From positions 94,716 to 158,715 of the forward strand of contig NZ_JABAIV010000006.1 of NCBI RefSeq assembly GCF_013003915.1: a stretch of 64,000 bases of DNA. The letters run 5' to 3'. Of the stretch, positions 17,866 to 27,426 are shown one piece after another; within the stretch, counting starts at the first letter, position 1, and each line of letters begins with the position of its first letter. A program made the translations under genes and the position numbers. The stretch is from Telluria aromaticivorans. Its GTDB lineage: Bacteria; Pseudomonadota; Gammaproteobacteria; Burkholderiales; Burkholderiaceae_D. The notes below the pieces were generated by a model. The model did not search any database. It saw only the letters and a program-made list of their open reading frames with translations, and was not told the DNA's origin.

Positions 17866-19169
17866 TATCGGCCCTCCGTGGTGGCTGGGCGCGCCGGCGT
17901 GGCGACGGCGCCGGTGGTGGCAGGTGCGGTGGTCGCTGCGGTGCCCGGTGCTGGACGCAGCGTTGCTGGCGCGGTGGCTTGCGTCGCGCCGGGCGTGACA
18001 ATGGCAGCCGGGTTTCGTGTCGCGGCAGGCTGCCCCGGCACGGTGGCGGGTACGGTGGTTGGAACGGTAGTTGGATTGACAGCCGTGCGTGGCGGCTGGA
18101 TGGCCGTCGTGGCGCCCGGCGTGACACCCGGCGTTGCGCTTACCGCCGGCGCGGCTTGCGGGCCGACGCCACCCACGGCATTCGCCGGGCCGGCAGCGCC
18201 CTGCCCGGCCGGCAGGCCTTGCGGCGGCAGCGGCGATGGGGCCAGCGGTGGTGGTGGCACCGGCGCCATGTCCGGCAGCTTGCGGCGGGCCGTGGTGGCG
18301 GCGGTCTTTGCTTCGGCCTGCGGGCGCGGAGGTAGATTCGATTGCGACATGATGACCAGGAGCTGGCGCTGGCGGTCGATGCCGGCCAGCGGCTGGCACA
18401 CCACGCGCCCGAAAGCGCCGGCGGCGACGTTCTCGACCTGCACCACCTTGGCAACCGCCAGGCCGGCCGGGTACATGCCGTCCAGGCCGGACGTGACCAG
18501 CACGTCGCCGACCTGGATGTCGGCATTGGCCACGACAAAGCGCAGGTCGAGCAGGCCGGAATGGCCGCGGCCGTAGGCGATGCTGCGCAGGCCGCTGCGC
18601 AGCACCTGCACCGGAATGGCCTGGTCCTTGTCGGTCAGCAGGGTGACTTCGGAGGTGAAGGGGAACACGCGCGTGACCTGGCCGACCACGCCGGCATGAT
18701 CGATCACAGGCAGCCCCTGCGTCACGCCGCTGCGCGAACCGCGGTCGAGCACCACGCGGCGGGTCGACGGGTCGCGTGCGTCGTACAGGATCTCGGCCAT
18801 CTGGGCCTGGAGCGGCAGGTGGGCGCGCGCATCCATCAGGCGGCGCAGGTGGGTGTTCTCGGCCATCTGGTACTGGGCCTGCTGCAGCACGCGCGCCTGC
18901 GCCAGCTGCTGGGTCTTAAGCTCGCGCACTTCTTTCTGGAGCGTGGAGAGCGACGAAAAATAACCGCCCATGTTGCCGAGCGCTTCGCGCGGCATCAGGG
19001 CGGCCATCTGCAGGGGATACAGGACGGTGGCGGCCACCTGGCGCACGGCGCCCAGGGTGTGGAAACGGGCATCGACCACGAGCAGCAGCACGGAAATGAG
19101 CGCGAAAACGATCACCTTCACCCGCGCGGGGGCGCCCTGTTTGAAAAGCGGCGGAGGACTGTATTGCAT
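17865..19169 (-). CDS. mreC: Rod shape-determining protein MreC with long Pro/Ala/Thr tail
   Basis: 434 residues. A cytoplasmic head and one transmembrane helix (about 19-40) are followed by a coiled coil (about 68-105) and the twin beta-barrel MreC core. The core includes SGVTQGLPVIDHAGVVGQV and GDVLVTSGLDGMYPAGLAVAKV, and ends near residue 285. Common MreC proteins stop soon after. Here a low-complexity extension rich in Pro, Ala, Thr and Gly runs to the end (about 290-434) and is probably disordered in the periplasm. MreC bridges MreB to PBP2/RodA. mreB lies about 113 nt upstream. Confidence 0.93.
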   Translation of the reverse strand: MQYSPPPLFKQGAPARVKVIVFALISVLLLVVDARFHTLGAVRQVAATVLYPLQMAALMPREALGNMGGYFSSLSTLQKEVRELKTQQLAQARVLQQAQYQMAENTHLRRLMDARAHLPLQAQMAEILYDARDPSTRRVVLDRGSRSGVTQGLPVIDHAGVVGQVTRVFPFTSEVTLLTDKDQAIPVQVLRSGLRSIAYGRGHSGLLDLRFVVANADIQVGDVLVTSGLDGMYPAGLAVAKVVQVENVAAGAFGRVVCQPLAGIDRQRQLLVIMSQSNLPPRPQAEAKTAATTARRKLPDMAPVPPPPLAPSPLPPQGLPAGQGAAGPANAVGGVGPQAAPAVSATPGVTPGATTAIQPPRTAVNPTTVPTTVPATVPGQPAATRNPAAIVTPGATQATAPATLRPAPGTAATTAPATTGAVATPARPATTEGR

Positions 19170-19282
19170 GTCCGGCTTGGCGTCCTGTCTAGTCGGCGCG
19201 GGCCGCGCATGTCACTGCGGGCAGACGCGCGCGGAGTCGGTCCGCACGCCCTGCCCGCAGTGTCATCGGCTGCGCCGCTGTT

Positions 19283-20694
<1,412 letters not shown>

Positions 20695-20994
20695 ATGTCC
20701 CTGACACTTTCAGACGTAAAACGCATCGCCAACCTGGCCCAGCTCGAGATGGACGAGGCCCACGCGGAGACCGCGCTGCTTGAGCTGAACGGCATCTTCG
20801 CCCTGGCCGAGCAGATGCAGGCAGTGGACACGACCGGTGTTGCGCCGCTGTCGCAGCCGCTGGCCGCCATCCTGGCGCTGCCGCTGCGCCTGCGCGACGA
20901 CGTCGTGACCGAAGAGAACCGCCGCGACGATTACCAGGCGCCGGCGCCGAAAGCCCAGGACGGTTTGTACCTGGTGCCGAAGGTCATCGAGTAA
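20695..20994 (+). CDS. gatC: Aspartyl/glutamyl-tRNA amidotransferase subunit C
   Basis: 99 residues from ATG 20695 ([19 protein letters not shown]). It is the small helical/extended subunit that wraps GatA and joins it to GatB, with the typical C-terminal [15 protein letters not shown]. The complex converts Glu-tRNA-Gln and Asp-tRNA-Asn to the amidated forms. It is the first gene of gatCAB; gatA starts 30 nt downstream. Confidence 0.95.
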   Translation: MSLTLSDVKRIANLAQLEMDEAHAETALLELNGIFALAEQMQAVDTTGVAPLSQPLAAILALPLRLRDDVVTEENRRDDYQAPAPKAQDGLYLVPKVIE

Positions 20995-21024
20995 CCGAAT
21001 CACGAATCCTGAACCGACACGCAC

Positions 21025-22500
21025 ATGCATAACAAGACCATCAAAGAGCTGTCCGCGCTCCTGCATTCGAAGCAGGTCTCCGCGACCGAACTGACGCGCC
21101 ACTACCTGGGCCGCATCGACGCCAACCAGTACAACGCCTTCCTGCACGTGGACCACGAGCGCTCGCTGGCGCAGGCCGCAGCAGCGGATGTCCGTCTGGC
21201 GGCCGGCAATGCCGGCCCGCTGACCGGCGTGCCGATCGCGCACAAGGATATCTTCGTGACCAAGGGCTGGCGCACGACTGCCGGTTCGAAGATGCTGGCC
21301 AATTATGAAAGCCCCTTCGACGCCACCGTGGTCGACCGCTTCGCGCAAGCCGGCATGGTCACGCTGGGCAAGGTCAACCTGGACGAATTCGCGATGGGCT
21401 CGGCCAACGAAAACTCGGCCTTCGGCGCGGTGAAGAACCCGTGGGACACGCTGGCGGTGCCGGGCGGCTCCTCGGGCGGCTCCGCCGCCGCGATCGCTGC
21501 GCGCCTGGCGCCAGCCGCCACCGCGACCGACACCGGCGGCTCGATCCGCCAGCCGGCCGCGTTCTGCGGCGTCACCGGCATCAAGCCGACCTATGGCCGC
21601 GTGTCGCGCTTCGGCATGATCGCGTTTGCCTCGTCGCTGGACCAGGGCGGCCCGATCGCCCAGACCGCCGAAGACTGCGCCCTGCTGCTCAACGAAATGA
21701 TCGCTTTTGATGAGCGCGACTCCACCAGCCTGACGGTCGAGCAAGGCAACGTGGCGGAAGATTACACGCGTGACCTGAACCAGCCGTTGAACGGCCTGCG
21801 CATCGGCGTGCCGAAGGAATACTTCGGCGAAGGCCTGGCGTCGGACGTGGAAAGCGCCGTGCGCGCCGCGCTGGACGAATTCGTGAAGCTGGGCGCCTCG
21901 CTGGTCGAGATCTCGCTGCCGAAGACCGCGCTGTCGATCCCGACCTATTACATCATCGCCCCGGCCGAAGCATCAAGCAACCTGTCGCGCTTCGACGGCG
22001 TGCGCTACGGCCACCGCGCTGCCGAGTACAGGGATCTGCAAGACATGTACCGCAAAACCCGCGCCGAAGGCTTCGGGCGCGAGGTACAGCGCCGCATCAT
22101 GGTCGGCACCTATGTGCTGTGCCACGGCTACTACGACGCCTACTACGTGCAGGCGCAAAAGATCCGCCGTTTGATCGCCGACGACTTCCAGGCCGCCTTC
22201 GCCGACAAGTGCGACGTGATCATGGGCCCGGTGGCGCCGACGGTAGCCTGGGACCTGGGCGCGAAAGCGAACGACCCGGTGGCGAACTACCTGGCCGACA
22301 TCTTCACGCTGTCGACCAGCCTGGCCGGTTTGCCCGGCATGTCGATCCCGGTCGGTTTCGGCCAGGGCGAGAAGAACGCCAAGCGCCCGGTCGGCCTGCA
22401 GATCATCGGTAACTACTTCAATGAGGCGAAGCTGCTGAACATCGCGCACCAGTACCAGCAGGTGACGGACTGGCATACCCGCACCCCGGACGGCATCTAA
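21025..22500 (+). CDS. gatA: Aspartyl/glutamyl-tRNA amidotransferase subunit A
   Basis: 491 residues of the amidase-signature family. The catalytic triad positions are visible: Lys in [10 protein letters not shown], cis-Ser in the [12 protein letters not shown] region, and nucleophile Ser in [11 protein letters not shown]. It releases ammonia from glutamine and feeds it through a channel to GatB. The length and C-terminal sequence are typical. A REP-like palindrome lies in the 112-nt gap before gatB. Confidence 0.97.
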   Translation: MHNKTIKELSALLHSKQVSATELTRHYLGRIDANQYNAFLHVDHERSLAQAAAADVRLAAGNAGPLTGVPIAHKDIFVTKGWRTTAGSKMLANYESPFDATVVDRFAQAGMVTLGKVNLDEFAMGSANENSAFGAVKNPWDTLAVPGGSSGGSAAAIAARLAPAATATDTGGSIRQPAAFCGVTGIKPTYGRVSRFGMIAFASSLDQGGPIAQTAEDCALLLNEMIAFDERDSTSLTVEQGNVAEDYTRDLNQPLNGLRIGVPKEYFGEGLASDVESAVRAALDEFVKLGASLVEISLPKTALSIPTYYIIAPAEASSNLSRFDGVRYGHRAAEYRDLQDMYRKTRAEGFGREVQRRIMVGTYVLCHGYYDAYYVQAQKIRRLIADDFQAAFADKCDVIMGPVAPTVAWDLGAKANDPVANYLADIFTLSTSLAGLPGMSIPVGFGQGEKNAKRPVGLQIIGNYFNEAKLLNIAHQYQQVTDWHTRTPDGI

Positions 22501-22521
22501 GCTCCGCCACGAACCCGTAGG

Positions 22522-22543
22522 GTGGGCAGGTCTTCCTGCCCAC
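22522..22543. repeat. REP-like palindrome between gatA and gatB
   Basis: GTGGGCAGG (22522-22530), a 4-nt loop, then CCTGCCCAC (22535-22543), flanked by GTAGG on the left and GCGTTCAACC on the right. The arms match exactly. No T-run follows, so it is more likely a dispersed intergenic repeat than a terminator. An mRNA-stabilising role between the two cistrons is possible. Confidence 0.6.
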
Positions 22544-22612
22544 GCGTTCAACCAGTGCCTGCCCAGAAGAACAGCAACACGAAGCAGCAGAGCGAACAGA
22601 AAAGAGAACATC

Positions 22613-24073
22613 ATGCAATGGGAAGTCGTCATCGGTCTTGAGAACCACGTGCAGCTCACGACCAACTCGAAAATCTTCAGCGGCAGCTCGATCCGTTTCG
22701 GCGCCGAGCCGAACACCCAGGCCAGCCCGGTCGACCTGGCGCTGCCGGGCGTGCTGCCGGTGCTGAACCGCGGCGCGGTCGAACGCGCGATCCGCTTCGG
22801 CCTGGCCGTGGGCGCAAAAATCGCGCCGCAGTCGGTCTTCGCGCGCAAGAACTACTTCTACCCCGACCTGCCGAAGGGCTACCAGATCAGCCAGTTCGAA
22901 GATCCGGTGGTCCAGGGCGGCACGGTCAGCTTCGCCTACGAAAAAGACGGCAAGCTGGAAACCAAAACCGTCAACCTGACCCGCGCCCACCTCGAGGAAG
23001 ACGCCGGCAAGTCCCTGCACGAAGACTATGCCGGCATGAGCGGCATCGACCTGAATCGCGCCGGCACGCCGCTGCTCGAGATCGTGTCCGAGCCCGAGAT
23101 GCGCAGCGCGAACGAAGCGGTGGCCTATGCCAAGGCCCTGCACTCGCTGGTGATGTGGCTCGGCGTCTGCGACGGCAATATGCAGGAAGGCTCCTTCCGC
23201 TGCGACGTCAACGTCTCGGTGCGCCCGGTCGGCCAGAAAGAATTCGGCACCCGCTGCGAGATCAAGAACCTGAACTCCTTCCGCTTCATGGAAGAAGCGA
23301 TCCACTACGAAGTGCGGCGCCAGATCGAGCTGATCGAAGACGGCGGCCGGGTGATCCAGGCCACCCGCCTGTGGGATCCGGACAAGAAGGAAACCCGCTC
23401 GATGCGCACCAAGGAAGACGCGCAGGACTACCGCTACTTCCCGGACCCGGACCTGCCGCCGCTGGTGATTGGCCAGGACTGGATCGACCGCATCCGGGCC
23501 GAGATGCCCGAACTGCCCGGCGCCCTGCGCGCGCGCTTCACTGGCGACTACGGCCTGCCGGAATACGACAGCCTGGTGCTGACCTCTTCCAAAGCGATGG
23601 CGACCTATTACGAAGCCGTGGTGCTAGCTGCCGGCAAGGAAAACGCCAAGGCAGCGGCCAACTGGCTGATGGGCGACGTGTCGTCGACCCTGAACCGCGC
23701 GGGCGTGGAAATCGACGCATCGCCGGTATCGAGCGCCCAGCTGGCGCTGCTGCTCAAGCGCATCGCCGACGGCACCATCTCGAACAAGGCTGGCAAGGAA
23801 GTGTTCGCGGCGATGTGGGAAGCCGGATCGCCTGACGAGAACCTGGCCGACACCGTGATCGACCAGAAGGGCCTGAAGCAGATTTCCGATACCGGTGCGC
23901 TGGAAGGCATCGTCGACGAGGTGCTGGCGGCGAATGCCAAGTCGGTCGAGCAATACCGCGCCGGCAAGGAAGCGGCCATCAATGCGCTGATCGGGCAAGC
24001 GATGAAGGCTTCGAAGGGCAAGGCCAATCCGGCCCAGGTCACCGAACTGCTGAAGAAGAAGCTGGCCGGCTAA
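22613..24073 (+). CDS. gatB: Aspartyl/glutamyl-tRNA amidotransferase subunit B
   Basis: 486 residues. The N-terminal kinase/transamidase cradle begins [13 protein letters not shown], and many family members have GLExHxQL here, so the metal-binding Glu and His are kept. [12 protein letters not shown] and the C-terminal GatB/YqeY helical tRNA-binding domain (about 335-486) are present. It phosphorylates and amidates the misacylated tRNA with ammonia from GatA. A strong terminator follows 16 nt after the stop. Confidence 0.97.
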   Translation: MQWEVVIGLENHVQLTTNSKIFSGSSIRFGAEPNTQASPVDLALPGVLPVLNRGAVERAIRFGLAVGAKIAPQSVFARKNYFYPDLPKGYQISQFEDPVVQGGTVSFAYEKDGKLETKTVNLTRAHLEEDAGKSLHEDYAGMSGIDLNRAGTPLLEIVSEPEMRSANEAVAYAKALHSLVMWLGVCDGNMQEGSFRCDVNVSVRPVGQKEFGTRCEIKNLNSFRFMEEAIHYEVRRQIELIEDGGRVIQATRLWDPDKKETRSMRTKEDAQDYRYFPDPDLPPLVIGQDWIDRIRAEMPELPGALRARFTGDYGLPEYDSLVLTSSKAMATYYEAVVLAAGKENAKAAANWLMGDVSSTLNRAGVEIDASPVSSAQLALLLKRIADGTISNKAGKEVFAAMWEAGSPDENLADTVIDQKGLKQISDTGALEGIVDEVLAANAKSVEQYRAGKEAAINALIGQAMKASKGKANPAQVTELLKKKLAG

Positions 24074-24088
24074 GCCGTTCAGCCAATG

Positions 24089-24118
24089 AAAAACCGGAGC
24101 CGCGGCTCCGGTTTTTTT
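24089..24118. terminator. Bidirectional Rho-independent terminator after gatB
   Basis: CCGGAGCC (24094-24101), a 2-nt centre, and GGCTCCGG (24104-24111), followed by seven T on the plus strand and preceded by five A, which are T on the minus strand. It serves gatCAB and the convergent lipoprotein genes. Confidence 0.9.
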
Positions 24119-24154
24119 ACGCCAGCATTGTCACGGGCGACAGCTGCCAGGGAA

Positions 24155-24694
24155 TCAGAGCGATAGCGCGCCGATACGCTGCAGGGCGATATCGATGTTC
24201 TTGCGGATAGCGCCGCCGATCGACATCTTCATGCGCTCGACGCCTGCGAACGCTTCGGTCGCACCGGTGGTGTGCTCGGTCTTGACCGATTCCTGCCACA
24301 CGACGGCGCCGGTATCGGCACGCTTCAGGGTCCAGCCCATTTCGACCTTCGAGGTCATCGAAAAGCCCATCGCCGGCGCATCCACGTTGAACACTTGCGC
24401 GCCCAGCTGGTAGGCGCCGCCGTTGGCCTGGACGCCAGTGAAGGCCTTGGATGCTGCCACGGCATTGCTCACCGCAGCCTGCAGTTCGGCTGGCGTGATC
24501 AGCGAAGCGATGCCGGCATTGGTGGTCATGGTCGGGCTGGTGACGGTGACCGTATGCGGCTGCTGTTTCGCCGCCTGTACTGGGGCCGGGGTCATTTCCT
24601 GGTGGGTCATTTGCGATGCGCAACCGGTCAGGGTTGCCACGACGAATACGGCCGGGAGGATGGCGATGCGGCGGAAAGCGGATTGGATGCTCAT
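24155..24694 (-). CDS. Putative lipoprotein, unknown family
   Basis: 179 residues. The signal peptide ends in lipobox TLTGC (Cys about 25), predicting an acylated envelope lipoprotein. A Thr/Gln-rich linker follows (about 28-60), then a compact domain with a tryptophan-containing strand pair (KVEMGWTLKRADTGAVVWQESV) and a C-terminal amphipathic helix. The strand pair suggests a fold like those of secretin-associated or LptE-type lipoproteins, but I do not recognise the family. It starts 33 nt after another lipoprotein gene and is probably co-transcribed with it. Confidence 0.75.
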   Translation of the reverse strand: MSIQSAFRRIAILPAVFVVATLTGCASQMTHQEMTPAPVQAAKQQPHTVTVTSPTMTTNAGIASLITPAELQAAVSNAVAASKAFTGVQANGGAYQLGAQVFNVDAPAMGFSMTSKVEMGWTLKRADTGAVVWQESVKTEHTTGATEAFAGVERMKMSIGGAIRKNIDIALQRIGALSL

Positions 24695-24727
24695 GGTGAT
24701 TGTCTCAGGTGAGTTAAGAAAGGGAAA

Positions 24728-25180
24728 TCAGTTCTTTGGCGCTGCGAGGATATTCGTCACGACTTCATCGACCATGGCTTCCGGCGACTTGCGCGTCAGC
24801 GAGGTATGGAGCGAATTGCCGGTAGCGATAGGGAAATTCGTTTTCGGGTCGCGCACATTGATGGTCAGTTCCAGCATGTACATGGTGATGTCCCACATCC
24901 ATTTATCGATATAGGTGACGGCGACATCGGTACCCGCAGGCACAGGCACGTCCGGGCCGGTCGTCACGGAATAGCCGCGGCTCTCGAGCTTGGTCTTGAT
25001 GAGTTCATTGACCGCATTCTTGTCCTTGTCGTGCTTGACCACGTAGGCGGTCTTCATTTTCGACAGGTCTGTGCCCGGCGACAAGTTGGCGGTGGCACGG
25101 TTGACTGCGCAACCGGTCATCAGCGACATGGCGCCGATCAGGACAAAGATGGGCGCGATGCGCTTGATTGCTGAAAACAT
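24728..25180 (-). CDS. Putative lipoprotein, possibly DUF4136-like
   Basis: 150 residues from ATG 25180 with an AAGGGG site. The lipobox is LMTGC (Cys about 24). The mature domain has an alpha/beta pattern: KMKTAYVVKHDKDKNAV, a helix, YSVTTGPDVPV, then DVAVTYIDKWMWDI and a beta-rich end. This vaguely resembles DUF4136 or CsgG-type nucleotide-like envelope domains. No catalytic residues are evident. It is paired with the lipoprotein gene downstream. Function is unknown. Confidence 0.75.
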   Translation of the reverse strand: MFSAIKRIAPIFVLIGAMSLMTGCAVNRATANLSPGTDLSKMKTAYVVKHDKDKNAVNELIKTKLESRGYSVTTGPDVPVPAGTDVAVTYIDKWMWDITMYMLELTINVRDPKTNFPIATGNSLHTSLTRKSPEAMVDEVVTNILAAPKN

Positions 25181-25346
25181 GAGTGACCCCTTCGTGTTGT
25201 TGGCTCGACGACCAATGAATTGTGTGTCGACGGAATATCGTCATTACACCGCCGGCGATTATATTCCTACGGCAACAATTCAGGTATGCGGGGCACATAT
25301 TCGACAAGCCGTGCGCAAATAAACAGGGACAGTGCCGAAACAAAGA

Positions 25347-25405
25347 GGGTCAGAGTCGAATTATTCGGCAACTTCGGAAAGTTTCCTGTAATTCGACTCT
25401 GACCC
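25347..25405. repeat. 59-nt palindromic repeat, copy 1
   Basis: 17-nt arms GGGTCAGAGTCGAATTA (25347-25363) and their exact reverse complement (25389-25405) enclose a 25-nt centre holding a smaller hairpin (GGAAA-G-TTTCC). The size and form resemble REP/BIME or miniature elements mobilised by REP-associated (RAYT) transposases. No transposase gene is in the window. Confidence 0.85.
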
Positions 25406-25441
25406 CAATTGCCTGCCGGCCAATACGCCAAAAATAAAATA

Positions 25442-25500
25442 GGGTCAGAGTCGAATTAAAAGCAATTCTGGAAAATTGCTCAATAATTCGACTCTGACCC
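25442..25500. repeat. 59-nt palindromic repeat, copy 2
   Basis: The arms are identical in sequence to copy 1 (25442-25458 and 25484-25500) and the total length is again 59 nt. The centre is different but also self-complementary (GCAATT-N6-AATTGC). It lies 36 nt from copy 1 and 38 nt downstream of the pyrE stop, so it could also act as a 3' hairpin for pyrE mRNA. Apart from the two copies, the 357 nt between the lipoprotein gene and pyrE (25181-25537) hold no gene I can support. Confidence 0.85.
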
Positions 25501-25537
25501 TAATCCACCTATGGCTATTGCCTGAGGGATGGTGCGT

Positions 25538-26200
25538 TTAAACGCCGTAGCGGCTGCGGTAGGCGGCGACGGCTTCCTTGTGCTGGGACAGGCGCGGATC
25601 GGCTGTAGCGCCCGACAGGTAGCCGAACAGGTCGTCGAGGTTGGCGATCGAGATCACCGGGATGCCGAATTCCTGCGCCACCTGCTGCACCGCCGAATGC
25701 GCGGACAGCGCGCCGTCCTTGCCGGAGCGCTCCATGCGGTCGAGCGCGATCAGCACTGCCACCGGTTCGGCGCCGGCGGCGCGGATCATGTCGACCGATT
25801 CGCGCACCGAGGTACCGGCCGAAATCACGTCGTCGACGATCACGACCTTGCCGGCCAATTTTGCGCCGACGATGGTGCCACCCTCGCCGTGGTCCTTGGC
25901 TTCCTTGCGGTTGTAGGCAAACGACGTGTTGCGGCCCTTGCCGGCCAGCGCCACCGACGTCGCGGAGGCCAGCGTGATGCCCTTGTAGGCCGGGCCAAAC
26001 AGCATGTCGAATTCGACACCGGAGTCGAGCAGCGTCTGGGCGTAGAACTGGGCCAGCTGGCCCAGGGTGGCGCCGTCGTGGAACAGGCCGGCGTTGAAGA
26101 AATAGGGCGACAGGCGTCCCGCCTTGGTCGTGAATTCGCCGAACCTCAATACCTCGGCCTCGACCGAAAATGCAATAAACTCCTGGCGCAGATCGCTCAC
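25538..26200 (-). CDS. pyrE: Orotate phosphoribosyltransferase
   Basis: 220 residues from GTG 26200, chosen because AGGAGAA lies just upstream and because family members begin with this SDLRQEFIAF segment; longer readings are unconserved. The PRPP-binding loop is VVIVDDVISAGTSVRES, and GRLSPYFFNAG near the N-terminus and GPAYKGI are typical. It makes orotidine 5'-phosphate in pyrimidine synthesis. It is divergent from the exonuclease III gene across 235 nt. Confidence 0.95.
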   Translation of the reverse strand: MSDLRQEFIAFSVEAEVLRFGEFTTKAGRLSPYFFNAGLFHDGATLGQLAQFYAQTLLDSGVEFDMLFGPAYKGITLASATSVALAGKGRNTSFAYNRKEAKDHGEGGTIVGAKLAGKVVIVDDVISAGTSVRESVDMIRAAGAEPVAVLIALDRMERSGKDGALSAHSAVQQVAQEFGIPVISIANLDDLFGYLSGATADPRLSQHKEAVAAYRSRYGV

Positions 26201-26435
26201 GTGCTTCTCCTGAATGTCCGAAAGCGCATATTGTAAACCGCGCCCTCGCCTGCCTGCAGCAAGGGCATGGCAAACCCGGCGCCATCCGGCCTGGCAAACC
26301 CGCTGCCGCGCCCCTGGAACATGCTGCCGGCAAGCCATTCCTGGCGGCGGCAAAACGCGCTACACTGTCGCGCTCAGTACCTTCCGACCACATCCAGCAC
26401 GCCCCGCAGGCGGCCTTCATTTTCATTAAAGATCC

Positions 26436-27206
26436 ATGCCACGCATCATCTCCGCGAACCTGAACGGCATCCGTTCGGCGCACAAAAAAGGTTTTTTCAA
26501 CTGGCTCGCCTCGCAGGAGGCCGACTTCATCTGCGTCCAGGAACTGAAGGCGCAGGAAGCCGACATGACCGAGGAGATGCTGTCCCCGCACGGCTACCAC
26601 GGTCATTTCCACTATGCCGAGAAGAAGGGCTATTCGGGCACCGGCGTGTATAGCCGCACCGCGCCGGACAACAAGCGCATCGGCTTCGGCTGCATGGAGT
26701 TCGACGCCGAAGGCCGCTACACGCGCTGCGATTTCGGCAACCTGACGGTCATCTCGGTCTACTGCCCGTCGGGCTCCTCGTCGCCCGAGCGCCAGCTGGC
26801 CAAATTCCGTTTCATGGAAGTCTTCCTGCCCCACCTGGAGCAACTCAAGGCCGAAGGCCGCGAGGTCGTGATCTGCGGCGACTGGAACATCGCGCACAAG
26901 GAAATCGACCTGAAGAACTGGAAAAGCAACCAGAAGAATTCGGGCTTCCTGCCGGAAGAGCGCGCCTGGCTGAGCCGCATCTTCGACGAGGTCGGCCTGG
27001 TCGACGTGCACCGCGTGGTCTCCCCCGAGGCGGCCGACTACACCTGGTGGAGCAACCGCGGCCAGTCCTGGGCCAAGAACGTCGGATGGCGCATCGACTA
27101 CCACATCGCCACTCCGGGTATCGCTGCCTGCGCCAAGGCGGTGTCGGTCTACAAGGACGAACGCTTCAGCGACCACGCCCCCTTGATCATTGATTACCAT
27201 CTCTAA
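26436..27206 (+). CDS. xth: Exodeoxyribonuclease III (AP endonuclease)
   Basis: 256 residues of the EEP nuclease superfamily. Active-site motifs occur in order: ANLNGIRSA (Asn), VQELKAQ (catalytic Glu), GDWNIAHKEID (Asp/Asn), WWSNRGQSW, WRIDYHIAT (Asp) and SDHAPLIIDYHL (Asp-His). It repairs abasic sites and removes 3' blocks. The length matches the family. It stands alone, divergent from pyrE, and is followed by an AT-rich 220-nt spacer. Confidence 0.95.
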   Translation: MPRIISANLNGIRSAHKKGFFNWLASQEADFICVQELKAQEADMTEEMLSPHGYHGHFHYAEKKGYSGTGVYSRTAPDNKRIGFGCMEFDAEGRYTRCDFGNLTVISVYCPSGSSSPERQLAKFRFMEVFLPHLEQLKAEGREVVICGDWNIAHKEIDLKNWKSNQKNSGFLPEERAWLSRIFDEVGLVDVHRVVSPEAADYTWWSNRGQSWAKNVGWRIDYHIATPGIAACAKAVSVYKDERFSDHAPLIIDYHL

Positions 27207-27264
27207 TAGAAGAGCAGGTATATATCAGCATTGCTTATAGTAGAGCTGAGGATGGCGGGAGCAG

Positions 27265-27282
27265 GCTCCCCCATCGGGGAGC
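27265..27282. other. Short hairpin in the leader of the Ig-repeat gene
   Basis: GCTCCCC (27265-27271), a 4-nt loop, and GGGGAGC (27276-27282), in the AT-rich 220-nt gap between xth and the Ig-repeat protein. No T-run follows. It could be a 5'-UTR regulatory stem or a weak xth terminator. I saw no known riboswitch in this gap. Confidence 0.4.
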
Positions 27283-27426
27283 GATCCCTCAATAAAGTGA
27301 TGCTTAAAGGCACTATTTTGCGACGTATGCAAGATAGCTTGCCTTTTTATTGATACTATCCGTATGGTAACTTTTCCGGTCAGAATTTTCTGTTTCTGGA
27401 AAATCAACATATAGATCGCATCCTTC

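Noticed and set aside
27207..27426. c-di-GMP or other riboswitch in the leader of the Ig-repeat gene
   Set aside because: Only a 7-bp stem was found; the conserved GEMM core was not.
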